Below, in pieces: positions 35,942 to 44,400 of a stretch of 64,000 bases of DNA (position 1 is its first letter; each line of letters begins with the position of its first letter). The notes under the pieces were generated by a model that was not told where the DNA came from, did not search any database, and saw only the letters and a list, made by a program, of their open reading frames with translations. The stretch comes from Albidovulum sp. GTDB lineage: Bacteria > Pseudomonadota > Alphaproteobacteria > Rhodobacterales > Rhodobacteraceae. The stretch covers positions 65,367 to 129,366 of the forward strand of contig JAUQYA010000086.1 of assembly GCA_030837785.1 (NCBI GenBank), in the 5' to 3' direction. Both the position numbers and the translations under genes were made by a program.

Positions 35942-36085
35942 TGCCTGCCCGGCCCGCTTGTGCGCCGATCGCCCTCTCAGAAGGCCGTGGGCGCGGGACT
36001 CTCCGACGAAGGATGCGGCTGCCGATGGCGAGAGAACGAGACCGGCAGGGGACAAAGCAGGGCCACACCTCCGGGACCGATCATG
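35942..36085 (+). pseudogene. degenerate inverted copy of the DUF2493 leader and 5' end
   Basis: The plus strand from 35942 repeats the DUF2493 leader (GAAGGCCG, then GGGCGCGG and CGAAGGA) and then its first codons. MARERDRQGTKQGHTSGTDH on this strand aligns with MTIDPEYAGAEPVHTSSQTD of the gene, including identical CCACACCTCC and GACCGATCA. The copy stops at about codon 25, where the toprim gene ends (36089). Confidence 0.8.
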
Positions 36086-36088
36086 TTT

Positions 36089-37132
36089 TCACCCCTCCAT
36101 GAAACGGCGGACGTCTTCGGGATGAAGCTGATCCATCAAGGCCGCCCGAAGGGCATCGGCGCCGCGCCGACGCAGATCGTCGTTGAAATCGCCGTTGAAC
36201 GGCGTGAGCGACACCGCCTCGATCCCGAGGCTCGCTGCTCTGGCGACCAGGCTGTCTCTTGCGCCCTCCCCGGCCGGGTCGCGATCCCGCAAGACATAGA
36301 GCCGGCGCAGGGACGGCGGGAACAGGATGGCAGCGAGGTGAGCGGCCGAAAGCGCCGCCAGCATCGGCATGCGGGGCAGAACCTGACGGGGCGACAGCAC
36401 GGTCTCGATGCCCTCGCCGGCGGCGAGCACCTCATTGGCGGCGCCGAAGCGGACGGCGTGCCCGAGAAGGTCGCCCATCGCCCGCCGCGGTGTTTCGACA
36501 GCCGCCTTTCCGGACCCGCCCGGGGCGAGCCAGGTGCGATGCGCGCCGCTCTGGTAGCCGGAGAGATCGGTGACGGCGGCGATCATCGCCGGCCTGATCT
36601 CGGTGGGCGAATGCTCGTCAGGTCTATAATAGCACCGGGCATGGTAGCGCAGCGCGGTGGCGCCGGAGAGGGACGTGATCGCCCGCCCGCGCAGGTAGGT
36701 CTCCGCAAGGGTGCCGTGGATCGGCTGCGCCATGGCGAAGAGTCGGCGCGACGCTTCAGGCGAACCGGGCGCGCTGCCGAATGTGCTGCCGGTCGGCATC
36801 CTCGTCGACTCCGGCTCGGGATACGAGATCGACAGGAAACGGCGCGCTTCCTCGGCCACGTCCTTGAAGTCGGCAAGACCAAGTGCTTCGCGGATGACGT
36901 CAAGCAGATCACCATGCTCCCCGGTGGCCATGTCGGACCACTTACCCGCCGCACCCTTGCCGGAGGCAGGGCCGGTAAGACGGACGAACATCGAGCGTCC
37001 CGGCGTGTTCTGCACATCGCCGACCAGCCAGTATCGCCCGGCGCGCTGGCCGGACGACAGGTAGTGGCGGCAAACCGCCTCGACCTCCCGGCCGAGACGG
37101 ATCGCCAGTTCAGAGGCGTCGTGCCGGGGCAT
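36089..37132 (-). CDS. toprim domain (primase-like) protein
   Basis: A 347-residue protein with an N-terminal DUF7146-like region (FVRLTGPASGKGAAGKWSDM, TGEHGDLLDVI) and a C-terminal toprim domain (VLAAGEGIETVLSPRQ; LRRLYVLRDRDPAGEGARD, with the D-x-D pair). Such proteins act as primases or helper nucleases in phage and plasmid replication. The ATG at 37132 shares one base with the stop of the strawberry-notch gene. It may prime complementary-strand synthesis in the recipient, which is inference. Confidence 0.88.
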   Translation of the reverse strand: MPRHDASELAIRLGREVEAVCRHYLSSGQRAGRYWLVGDVQNTPGRSMFVRLTGPASGKGAAGKWSDMATGEHGDLLDVIREALGLADFKDVAEEARRFLSISYPEPESTRMPTGSTFGSAPGSPEASRRLFAMAQPIHGTLAETYLRGRAITSLSGATALRYHARCYYRPDEHSPTEIRPAMIAAVTDLSGYQSGAHRTWLAPGGSGKAAVETPRRAMGDLLGHAVRFGAANEVLAAGEGIETVLSPRQVLPRMPMLAALSAAHLAAILFPPSLRRLYVLRDRDPAGEGARDSLVARAASLGIEAVSLTPFNGDFNDDLRRRGADALRAALMDQLHPEDVRRFMEG

Positions 37133-40100
37133 CAGGCTGCCTCCCGCTCGCCGATGCGCTCGACCGGCCAGCGGTCGAGAACCTTGGCCAGCACGGCGGG
37201 GCCGCTGGTATCGACCGGCACGAACATGCGCAGCTTCCAAGAGATGATTTCGTGAAAGAGGCCATAGGCGGTGAGGCGCTGGCGCATCGTGTCGGTGAAG
37301 CCGGAGAGTTCGATGCGGCTCATACCCATGACGCGAACCCGGCGAAGCTGGAGGCCCTCGGCGAGATCGAGGATCGTCCGGCCTTCTATCAGCGCCGCAA
37401 AGGCGTCGTCCGGCGTGACCTTGGCGATGCCGGTCGTGGTCGCGTTTGCCGCCCAGGCCGGAGAGACCTTGCGGCCAATGATGCGCTCACCCGCATCGGT
37501 CTGGAGCCGATAGACGCGGGTAGAGTCGTTGGGCAGCCGCTTCCAGACCGGCAAGAGAAGACCCGTCACCATATGCAACGTGTTGTCGGCAAACTCGGGC
37601 ACTTCGGCGACCTCGGCCTGCCAAGCCGATGCGAAAGCGTCCCGGTCCGCCTCGACCCAATGGGTTTCGCCCATCATCCGGATCGGGACATTGTGCGCCT
37701 CCATCGGCCGGATCAGGCGAACCCTGCGTTCGATTTCGCCATCGTCCAGCATGACGCTGGTGGTGGGGATCTGCACCGCCGCGCGGCCCGAGCGCTCGTT
37801 GACCAGCAGCTTTGCGCGCGGGTCGTCGAGTTCGGCCAGGGCGGCGTCGAGCGTCACCGGCCGGTTGCGCCTGCGCTCGGTGATGGTCAGCAGGCTGGTT
37901 TCCGCCCCGGTGCGGGGATGGGTGTAGATCACCTGCCGGTCGGTGACGGCGAAGCTTTCGGCGCGCAGCGTTTCCAGCCCGGCGTCATAGGTGCCGGATG
38001 CGATGGCACCTTCGATCCGTGCCGTCAGAAGTTGCTCGAAGGCGGTGAAAAGCACGCCCTGAAGCTCGATGGTCAGCGCCAGAAGCCGGTTGAGGAACGT
38101 CGTGATAGCGGGCAGCTCGTCCTTGATGCCGTTCGAATCCATCAGCTTCAGGCCGGTGGCGGCCTCGAACCGCTCCAGGCTGCATCCCTCGACCTTGCCG
38201 CGCACCAGCAGGAGATAGAGCTGGCGCAACGCGCCGCGGGCATAGTGCGATTCCAGATTGTCCTCGGGCCGGAACAGGCCCGCCCCACCCGTCTGGCGCT
38301 GGCCGCGCGTGATCGCGCCCAGCGTGTCGAGGCGGCGGGCAATGGTCGAAAGGAAGCGTTTCTCGGCTTTGACGTTCGTGGAGATCGGCCGGAACAGCGG
38401 CGGCTGCGCCTGATTGGTGCGATGCGTGCGGCCGAGCCCCTGAATGGCGGCGTCCGCTTTCCAGCCCGCCTCCAGTAGATAATGGACACGCAGGCGGGTG
38501 TTCCTGGCCGACAGTTCGGCATGATAGGACCGGCCGGTGCCGCCCGCATCCGAAAAGACCAGCACGCGCTTGGCATCATCCATGAAGGCTTGCGTCTCGG
38601 CCAAGTTGGCCGAACCCGCACGGTTCTCCACGACGAGCCGGTCGATGGTGACGCTGCGCTTGCGGACGATCCGGCGCGAGCGGCCCGTCACCTCGGCCAC
38701 CGTGTCGGTGCCGAAATGCTGGATGATCTGGTCGAGCGCGCCGGGGACCGGCGGAAGGCTGGCGAGGCTGGCGATCATCTCGTCGCGCCGGGCCACAGCC
38801 TCGCGGCTCTCGACCGGCTGGCCATCGCGATAGACCGGGCGCGAGGACAGATTACCCTCGCTATCGGTATAGGGCTCGTAGAGCTGCACCGGGAAGGAAT
38901 GGGCGAGGTAGTCCAGGACATACTCGCGCGGCGACAAATCCATCTTCAGATCGCCCCATTCCTCGGTGGGGATTTCTGCCAGCCGCCGTTCCATCAGCGC
39001 CTCGCCGGTCGAGACGATCTGGATGACGGAAGAATGTCCCGCTTCCAGATCGGCGGTGATCGAGCGGATCAGCGTCGGGGTCTTCATGCTGGTCAGCAGA
39101 TGGCCGAAGAATCGCTGCTTCGCGCTCTCGAAGGCCGAGCGCGCGGCGGATTTGGCCTGGCGGTTCAGCGTGCCCGAACCGCCATTGCCGCCGGTGATGT
39201 TGGCGGCCTGCATCGCCGCATCGAGATTGTTATGGATGATGGCGAAGGCATCGGCATAGCTGTCGTAGATGCGGACCTGTTCCGGCGTCAGCTCATGGTC
39301 CAGCAACTCGTATTCGACGCCTTTGAATGACAGCGAGCGGGCGGTGTAGAGGCCGAGGGCGCGCAAGTCGCGGGCCAGCACCTCCATTGCCGCCACGCCG
39401 CCGGCCTCGATCGCTTCGATGAACTCGGCCCTGGTCGAGAATGGGAAATCCTCGCCGCCCCAGAGTCCGAGCCGCTGCGCATAGGCCAGATTGTGGACGG
39501 TGGTGGCGCCGGTGGCCGAGACATAGACCACGCGGGCATGGGGAAGCGCGTGCTGGATGCGCAGCCCGGCACGGCCCTGCTGCGAGGCGGCGACATCACC
39601 ACGTTCTCCCTTGCCTCCAGCGGCGTTCTGCATCGCGTGCGCCTCGTCGAAAACCACCACTCCGTCGAAGTCCTTGCCCAACCATTCGACGATCTGCTTG
39701 ACGCGCGAAACCCTTTCTCCGCGGTCGTCGGAGCGCAGCGTAGCGTAGGTTAAAAATAGGACGCCTTCGTTCAGCGTGATGGGCTTGCCTTGCGGGAAGC
39801 GCGACAGCGGCGTGACCAGCAGCCGCTCCATGCCGAGGGCCGACCAGTCGCGCTGTGCGTCCTCCAGCAGCTTGTCGGATTTCGAGATCCAGACTGCCTT
39901 GCGCCGCCCCTGCATCCAGTTGTCGAGGATGATGGCGGCCGATTCCCGGCCCTTGCCGACGCCGGTGCCATCGCCGATCATGAAGCCCTGCCGGAAGCGG
40001 ATGGCGCCCTTGGCGTCCTCCGGCGCGGCCGACAGGGTGTCGAGTGTGTCATCGACCGTCCAGGCCCCGGCGAGGAAACCCGCATGGGCCTCGCCGGCAT

Positions 40101-41481
40101 AGATCACCGTCTCCAACTGCGCCTCGGACAGGTTGCCGAGGATGTCGTTCGGCAGCACCGGGCGGTAGCTGGGTTTCGGCGGCGCGATGCTCGCCATCGA
40201 GGCGGATTGCACGAGCTGGGTCGGATGCGCCTGCGCCCCGGCTATGCGGATCGTCTGAAGCCCGTATTCCTCATAGATCGCATCGGAGAGGCAACCGTCC
40301 TCGGCCGGTTCCCAATCCAGCGTCTCATAGGCGAGCGGCACGCCATCCGGCTCGGCCAACGGTGCGGCGGGTGCAGCCTGGGCTGCGCGATTGACATAGC
40401 CGCGCACGGTGCGGGGTGCGGCCGGCCGGGCGACCGGCACGGCGACGTCAGGATCGACGGGCAAACGGGCCGGAAGCTGGTCCGCCAGCCAGCCGATCAG
40501 CGTGGCCACGTCCGGCGCGACACCGGGCGCTGCCGGAAACAATGCCGGATCTTCGGCGGGCAGCTTGTCGATGACGGTGAGCCGGGTCGGGATCGTGGTG
40601 CCGTGTTTGGCATAGACCGAACCGTCGATGGCGGCGGAGAAGGTGACGCGGCCGCGTTCCTGCAGCCGGGTCCAGGAGGCCGTCCATGCAGGATTGTCGG
40701 GGGCGAAGCTCGCTCCGGTGATGGTCACGAGCCGTCCGCCGGGCGCAAGGCGCGCCAGCGCCGAAGCGACATGGCGGAAGGCAGCATCGGGCACCCGCCC
40801 CTCGACATTGGCCATGACCGAGAACGGTGGGTTCATCAGCACCACGGTCGGGACCAAGCCGGGATCGAGGTGATCGTCGATCTGGGCGGCGTCGAGCCGG
40901 GTGACGGAAAGGGCCGGAAAGAGGGAAGACAAGAGGCCAGCACGGACCTCGGCCAGTTCATTGAGCAGGAGCGTGCCACCGGCTATCTCAGCCAGGACGG
41001 CGAGAAGCCCGGTGCCGGCGGAGGGCTCCAGCACGCGGTCGGCGGGCGTGATCGTCGCCGCCGTCACTGCCGCGAAGCCGAGCGGGATCGGGGTCGAGAA
41101 TTGCTGGTAGTTCTGGGCTTCCTCCGACCGGCGCGTATGCGTCGGCAGAAGCCCGGCGATCTTGCCGAGCTGCGGCAGGATCGCGGTAGGAAAACCGGCT
41201 TTACGGAGAAGCGGTTTTCCGTATTTGCGCAGGAAGAGGACCGTCGCCGCCTCACAAGCGTCATAGGCGGTCTTCCAGTTCCATGCGCCGGTGGCATCGG
41301 AAGCGCCGAAGGCAGCTTCCATGGCGCCGCGCAGGGTCGCGGCATCGACGCGCTGGCCGCGTTCGAGATGCGGCAGCAGCAACCCGGCGGCGGTGAAGGC
41401 GGACGTGGCCGTCTCAGCGTCATGGTCGAACGGAAGCGGCGCGGCGGCGGATGCCGCCGCGGATGCGGAAATCATGTTCAT
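37132..41481 (-). CDS. strawberry-notch family methylase-helicase
   Basis: A 1449-residue fusion. Residues about 130-330 form a DNA methylase: EPSAGTGLLAVLAE (SAM motif) and VLMNPPFSVMA (catalytic NPPF). Residues about 490-1150 form a strawberry-notch SF2 helicase: GDGTGVGKGRESA (Walker A), VVFDEAHAMQNAAGG (DEAH box), VYVSATGATTVHNL and the C-terminal QGLGRTHRTNQAQPP. It resembles anti-restriction fusions of phages and leading regions (DarB-like). It would protect the incoming strand by methylation. The 5' leader holds a long hairpin. Confidence 0.92.
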   Translation of the reverse strand: MNMISASAAASAAAPLPFDHDAETATSAFTAAGLLLPHLERGQRVDAATLRGAMEAAFGASDATGAWNWKTAYDACEAATVLFLRKYGKPLLRKAGFPTAILPQLGKIAGLLPTHTRRSEEAQNYQQFSTPIPLGFAAVTAATITPADRVLEPSAGTGLLAVLAEIAGGTLLLNELAEVRAGLLSSLFPALSVTRLDAAQIDDHLDPGLVPTVVLMNPPFSVMANVEGRVPDAAFRHVASALARLAPGGRLVTITGASFAPDNPAWTASWTRLQERGRVTFSAAIDGSVYAKHGTTIPTRLTVIDKLPAEDPALFPAAPGVAPDVATLIGWLADQLPARLPVDPDVAVPVARPAAPRTVRGYVNRAAQAAPAAPLAEPDGVPLAYETLDWEPAEDGCLSDAIYEEYGLQTIRIAGAQAHPTQLVQSASMASIAPPKPSYRPVLPNDILGNLSEAQLETVIYAGEAHAGFLAGAWTVDDTLDTLSAAPEDAKGAIRFRQGFMIGDGTGVGKGRESAAIILDNWMQGRRKAVWISKSDKLLEDAQRDWSALGMERLLVTPLSRFPQGKPITLNEGVLFLTYATLRSDDRGERVSRVKQIVEWLGKDFDGVVVFDEAHAMQNAAGGKGERGDVAASQQGRAGLRIQHALPHARVVYVSATGATTVHNLAYAQRLGLWGGEDFPFSTRAEFIEAIEAGGVAAMEVLARDLRALGLYTARSLSFKGVEYELLDHELTPEQVRIYDSYADAFAIIHNNLDAAMQAANITGGNGGSGTLNRQAKSAARSAFESAKQRFFGHLLTSMKTPTLIRSITADLEAGHSSVIQIVSTGEALMERRLAEIPTEEWGDLKMDLSPREYVLDYLAHSFPVQLYEPYTDSEGNLSSRPVYRDGQPVESREAVARRDEMIASLASLPPVPGALDQIIQHFGTDTVAEVTGRSRRIVRKRSVTIDRLVVENRAGSANLAETQAFMDDAKRVLVFSDAGGTGRSYHAELSARNTRLRVHYLLEAGWKADAAIQGLGRTHRTNQAQPPLFRPISTNVKAEKRFLSTIARRLDTLGAITRGQRQTGGAGLFRPEDNLESHYARGALRQLYLLLVRGKVEGCSLERFEAATGLKLMDSNGIKDELPAITTFLNRLLALTIELQGVLFTAFEQLLTARIEGAIASGTYDAGLETLRAESFAVTDRQVIYTHPRTGAETSLLTITERRRNRPVTLDAALAELDDPRAKLLVNERSGRAAVQIPTTSVMLDDGEIERRVRLIRPMEAHNVPIRMMGETHWVEADRDAFASAWQAEVAEVPEFADNTLHMVTGLLLPVWKRLPNDSTRVYRLQTDAGERIIGRKVSPAWAANATTTGIAKVTPDDAFAALIEGRTILDLAEGLQLRRVRVMGMSRIELSGFTDTMRQRLTAYGLFHEIISWKLRMFVPVDTSGPAVLAKVLDRWPVERIGEREAA

Positions 41482-41506
41482 CGGGATTCCTCGGGAGAGC
41501 GGGACA

Positions 41507-41553
41507 GGATCAAGCCGCGCAGCGCTCTCTCTCGACCGCGCCGGCTCAAATCC
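41507..41553 (-). promoter_or_regulatory. long imperfect hairpin in the strawberry-notch leader
   Basis: GGATCAAGCCGCGC (41507-41520) faces GCGCCGGCTCAAATCC (41538-41553) with a CTCTCTCTCG-rich loop. The stem has two small bulges. It lies about 25 bases before the ATG and is not of the radC-like class. Confidence 0.6.
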
Positions 41554-41638
41554 CTTCCGGCCCCTCTCTCCCTCTCAATCCGTAGCGATAGCAGGCATGA
41601 AACAAACGCCCGGCCATCAGGCGGGGCGCTTGTCGACG

Positions 41639-42283
41639 TCAGCCGAAACGGCGTCCGGCGTCGGTGAAGGTGTATTCGTTGGCGGTGATGGCCTCGTCCA
41701 CCGCCTCATCCGAGGTGAGGTAGTCGTATTCGCGCTCAAGCTGGCGATAGAGCCAGCGGGCAAGATCGCGCAGCGCCTCGGTCACGATTTCCTCAGCATC
41801 GGCGGTCATGTCCTGATATGTCGGACTGTCGCGCTCGACCGAAATCACCATGCAATATTCGTGATAGTAGTGACCGCGATGGCTGGCCTCGGCGTGAAGC
41901 TGGTAGAAATTGCGCCGCTGGAGGGCCTGAAGCGTATCGGCGATCCGGTGCAGCGCTGCATCCTGCGGCGCATAGGATCGGATCTCGGCCGAGGCGTTCT
42001 TCCGGTAGGAGTAGAACCCCTCCCAGCAAGCTCCATCGCCTTGCGACCAGAAGCCCCGAAACCAGATGCGCGGTTTCTGGCCTGATCCGCCGCCCATGAG
42101 CCGGACGGTGCGGGTCTTGAAGCGAATGCCGATGATTTCCGCGATCCGCTGGAAATCCTCATAGACGGCATCATACCAGTCGTAGTCGAAGCCCCCTTCC
42201 CGATACCAGGCACGGGCCATGTCCTTCGCGGCGTCGGGAAGCTCATCGAGCCGATAGACTGTGGTTTCGATGACGTCAGGCAT
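41639..42283 (-). CDS. conserved plasmid/ICE protein, antitoxin-like
   Basis: A 214-residue acidic, Tyr/Trp-rich protein (MPDVIETTVYRLDELPDAAK; YREGGFDYDWYDAVYEDFQR; later PRIWFRGFWSQGDGACWEGF). I have a faint match with proteins labelled antitoxin of a toxin-antitoxin stability system, but I see no toxin partner and do not trust the label. It is overlapped by 8 bases with the next gene. Its acidic surface could mimic DNA, as anti-restriction proteins do; this is inference. It lies in the leading-region block. Confidence 0.7.
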   Translation of the reverse strand: MPDVIETTVYRLDELPDAAKDMARAWYREGGFDYDWYDAVYEDFQRIAEIIGIRFKTRTVRLMGGGSGQKPRIWFRGFWSQGDGACWEGFYSYRKNASAEIRSYAPQDAALHRIADTLQALQRRNFYQLHAEASHRGHYYHEYCMVISVERDSPTYQDMTADAEEIVTEALRDLARWLYRQLEREYDYLTSDEAVDEAITANEYTFTDAGRRFG

Positions 42284-42692
42284 AGGGGTCGCCTCCGTCC
42301 AGAACGATGGACAACCAGCCATCGGTATAGATCCAGTCCACAGTCTCGCCTGTGGCGAGGTCGAGGACATGCGCCCCACCACCGAAGGCATTCACCCTCG
42401 GCCTTGAGCAGGTCGTGGCGTATTGGAAACCCCACAATCCGCTCAGGCCGAACTCGGCAGCACAGCGTTTTACGAACTGAATGACATGCTCGGGATCGCC
42501 GGAGACGTCATCGCGAAGCCAGAGCTGCGTGCCGCCATGCTCGGGCTGGATCGACAGCAGAAACCCTTCCGAAGGGGGATCTTCGACGGCATTTTCCTCG
42601 GAGAGGGTATTGTAGAGGTCGAGCGCGCGGGCGGCGTTTTCCGGGGTGCCCACGTCGAGCAAGCACGAAAAATGGGTGAAATAGTCGGCCAT
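42276..42692 (-). CDS. conserved hypothetical protein (138 residues)
   Basis: An acidic protein (MADYFTHFSCLLDVGTPENA; later FLLSIQPEHGGTQLWLRDDV and AEFGLSGLWGFQYATTCSRP). I cannot name the family. CAGGAG lies before the ATG, directly after a terminator-type hairpin. Overlaps the next gene downstream by 8 bases, so the two are co-translated. Confidence 0.75.
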   Translation of the reverse strand: MADYFTHFSCLLDVGTPENAARALDLYNTLSEENAVEDPPSEGFLLSIQPEHGGTQLWLRDDVSGDPEHVIQFVKRCAAEFGLSGLWGFQYATTCSRPRVNAFGGGAHVLDLATGETVDWIYTDGWLSIVLDGGDPYA

Positions 42693-42711
42693 GTCAGGCT
42701 CCTGAAACGAG

Positions 42712-42732
42712 AAAACCCGGCGCGAGGCCGGG
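42712..42732 (-). terminator. terminator fused to the next ribosome site
   Basis: CCCGGC-GCGAG-GCCGGG followed on the minus strand by TTTTCTCGTTTCAGGAG, which is the ribosome site of the gene at 42692. The same hairpin-T-run-CAGGAG unit recurs at 44754 and 45305. Confidence 0.75.
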
Positions 42733-42760
42733 CAGTATGGTTGGGAATCGGGGCTGGAGG

Positions 42761-43318
42761 TCAGGCGGCTTGCGGCAGCCGCAAAAGCTCAGCGGCCGTC
42801 TTGCGCCAGAAAGGATCGACCAGCCGCGCCTCGACCAGGCTGGCCTGGTAGCGGAGATCGCGGGCGGACGCCGCGTCGCCGCGCCCGGATGCCGCGAAGG
42901 CCATACCGCGCAGACGGCTGGCCTCGGTGACGACGCGGCGGGCATCGGTGTCGGAAGCGACAGGGTGCTGCCAGAGAATGATCCCGGCCCGGATTTCGCC
43001 GGCGAGGACCAGGCCCAGTTCGCGGTCCTGAATGACCATGACGCGCGGGCGCAAGCGCAGCGTATCGTCCGACTTGATGCGGAAATCGCCGCGCGCGACG
43101 CGCTGGCTGGCGAAGGTCATGGCTTCTTCGGGGGATGGGCATTGGCCGATGACGACCGTGCGGTCGACACCATCGGGATCACCGAGGCCGTCGTAGTTGG
43201 CAGCGCCAATGCAGGAGATGCGCAGCGGCAGCCTCTGGGCGCAACGCAGCCGGGGCAGCACCTGTTGCGCGACAATTTCGCCGATGGGGGCGAAGGCGGC
43301 TTGGCGGGATAGAATCAT
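42761..43318 (-). CDS. conserved hypothetical protein with radC-like leader
   Basis: A 185-residue protein I do not recognise (MILSRQAAFAPIGEIVAQQV; LRPRVMVIQDRELGLVLAGE; SARDLRYQASLVEARLVDPF). No membrane segment or catalytic motif is visible. The structured leader just upstream is shared with parB, ardC and the 129-residue gene, so these four are probably controlled alike. Confidence 0.7.
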   Translation of the reverse strand: MILSRQAAFAPIGEIVAQQVLPRLRCAQRLPLRISCIGAANYDGLGDPDGVDRTVVIGQCPSPEEAMTFASQRVARGDFRIKSDDTLRLRPRVMVIQDRELGLVLAGEIRAGIILWQHPVASDTDARRVVTEASRLRGMAFAASGRGDAASARDLRYQASLVEARLVDPFWRKTAAELLRLPQAA

Positions 43319-43330
43319 TGGGAATACTCC

Positions 43331-43399
43331 GCGACGGGCGGCGGAAGCCTCTCCCCCACCTGCAACCCGTCACGGCCAACCGGCCCGCACTCTCACTCT
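43331..43399 (-). ncRNA. radC-like leader element 1
   Basis: Minus strand: AGAGTGAGAG (43399-43390), then GTGACGGG (43373-43366), a 27-base inner part with GAGAGGCTTCC, and CCCGTCGC (43338-43331), ending 12 bases before the ATG. The outer arms pair with one G-U wobble. It resembles the radC RNA motif known upstream of DNA-interacting proteins in proteobacteria. Confidence 0.6.
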
Positions 43400-43460
43400 T
43401 CTTTGCCGAGGCCAGGTCTCGGCGCTGCCACCGGCGATGGGCGACCATCGCAGGACGGAA

Positions 43461-43514
43461 GGCCCGGCCGCACATTTGCGTCCGGGCCGTCGGGGTGAGG
43501 CGCTTACGCGCCTC
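43461..43514 (-). terminator. hairpins at the end of the 54-residue gene
   Basis: GAGGCGC-TTAC-GCGCCTC (43497-43514) overlaps the stop codon, and GGCCCGG/CCGGGCC (43461-43488) follows. In the inverted copy the first is replaced by a different but perfect stem (44045-44060). Confidence 0.55.
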
Positions 43515-43677
43515 AGCTCCATGGATCGAGTTCCAGCTTCACCATCTCCTCGTCCCCGTCGAATTCGTCGGCGGGCATCGCGCCGTGGGTGCCATCCCCG
43601 GCCTGGAACACGACGATCGCAACCATCAGCGTGGTGGCGAGGCTGGCGGCGAAGGCGGTGGCATCTGCATAGGACAT
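43513..43677 (-). CDS. 54-residue small membrane protein
   Basis: MSYADATAFAASLATTLMVA starts the protein, with one membrane helix (about residues 8-25), and it ends in an acidic tail (ADEFDGDEEMVKLELDPWS). The family is unknown. The leader has the GAGGGACCATCCC hairpin, also found before ssb, and a strong stem at 43760-43798. A decayed copy in opposite orientation lies at 43820-44060, which indicates that the unit matters to the element. Confidence 0.7.
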   Translation of the reverse strand: MSYADATAFAASLATTLMVAIVVFQAGDGTHGAMPADEFDGDEEMVKLELDPWS

Positions 43678-43759
43678 GGGTTTTGGCTCCTGTCTTTGGA
43701 GGCGAGGGACCATCCCCCGCGCGACAGGCGCCCGACGTGACCGACCGGATCTGCAATCA

Positions 43760-43798
43760 CCCTCGCGCGTTCGGGCATGTGCCCCGAATCCGCGAGGG
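43760..43798. repeat. strong hairpin at the centre of an inverted duplication
   Basis: CCCTCGCG (43760-43767) pairs with CGCGAGGG (43791-43798), and inside it TTCGGG (43770-43775) pairs with CCCGAA (43783-43788). It lies between the 54-residue gene and its inverted copy. Confidence 0.8.
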
Positions 43799-43819
43799 CG
43801 GCACGCTCGCGTAAGCCGA

Positions 43820-44060
43820 CCCCTCGTGGGTTGATTGACGAAGAGGCGGCCGGACCAAGGTTCGCGAATGGAAGCGGGGGTGGTGCTTTGCCTCTGACAG
43901 GTGCCGGAATCCCGTCGCAGATGGCTCGCCGCGCCAGCCTCGTTTCCGGGCTGGTTGTCAGGATGTGTTTCAGACTGGGGACGAAAGCCGTTGCCCCGAA
44001 GCGACAAAGGGAGGGCGCAATGGTGAAGCTGGATCTCGATCCATCGCTGCCAGTGCAGCG
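43820..44060 (+). pseudogene. degenerate inverted copy of the 54-residue gene
   Basis: The plus strand repeats the leader (GGTTGATTG; GCGGGGGTGGT; GACAGG), then coding pieces: CGCCAGCCTCG, and ATGGTGAAGCTGGA at 44020-44033 encoding MVKLDLDPS against MVKLELDPW of the gene. It continues past the stop to a CCCGACGGCCC match and a terminator-like stem CGCTGC-CAGT-GCAGCG (44045-44060). The frame is not intact. Confidence 0.8.
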
Positions 44061-44103
44061 ATACCCGACGGCCCCGATACTCCGTCGCGGCCTTCATGAC
44101 CGC

Positions 44104-44400
44104 TCAGTCCCAGAACCCATCGGCGATTTCGCGGGAGATCATGGCGCGGGCTTTCATCATCACATCGTCGCCGGATGTGTCGATATGACCGAAAAACCGT
44201 GTCCGGGCACCATTCGAGGTCCAGTCGGCATAGCGGCAATATTCGCGGGCATGGAGCCGGAATGCTCGCATATCCTCGGCCCAATGCGGTTTCGGTTCCA
44301 CGACGACGGTGACGCCACCGCGCGTTTCCTCCCACGGAAGCGACCGCTCCGAGGGAGGATTGCGGCGGTCTTTGGCGAAGATTTCATCGACCGTCATCAT
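44104..44400 (-). CDS. conserved hypothetical protein (98 residues)
   Basis: MMTVDEIFAKDRRNPPSERS at the start, with WEETRGGVTVVVEPKPHW and MMKARAMISREIADGFWD at the end. I cannot name a family. It overlaps the preceding gene by 4 bases (ATGA). It is mixed in charge, with Trp- and Arg-rich segments, and has no membrane part. Confidence 0.7.
   Translation of the reverse strand: MMTVDEIFAKDRRNPPSERSLPWEETRGGVTVVVEPKPHWAEDMRAFRLHAREYCRYADWTSNGARTRFFGHIDTSGDDVMMKARAMISREIADGFWD

Noticed and set aside
35868..36125. Plus-strand frame of 85 codons across the 22-base inverted repeat
   Set aside because: GTG start inside the repeat, no ribosome site, and the similarity to the DUF2493 N-terminus is in another frame; better explained as the mirrored copy.
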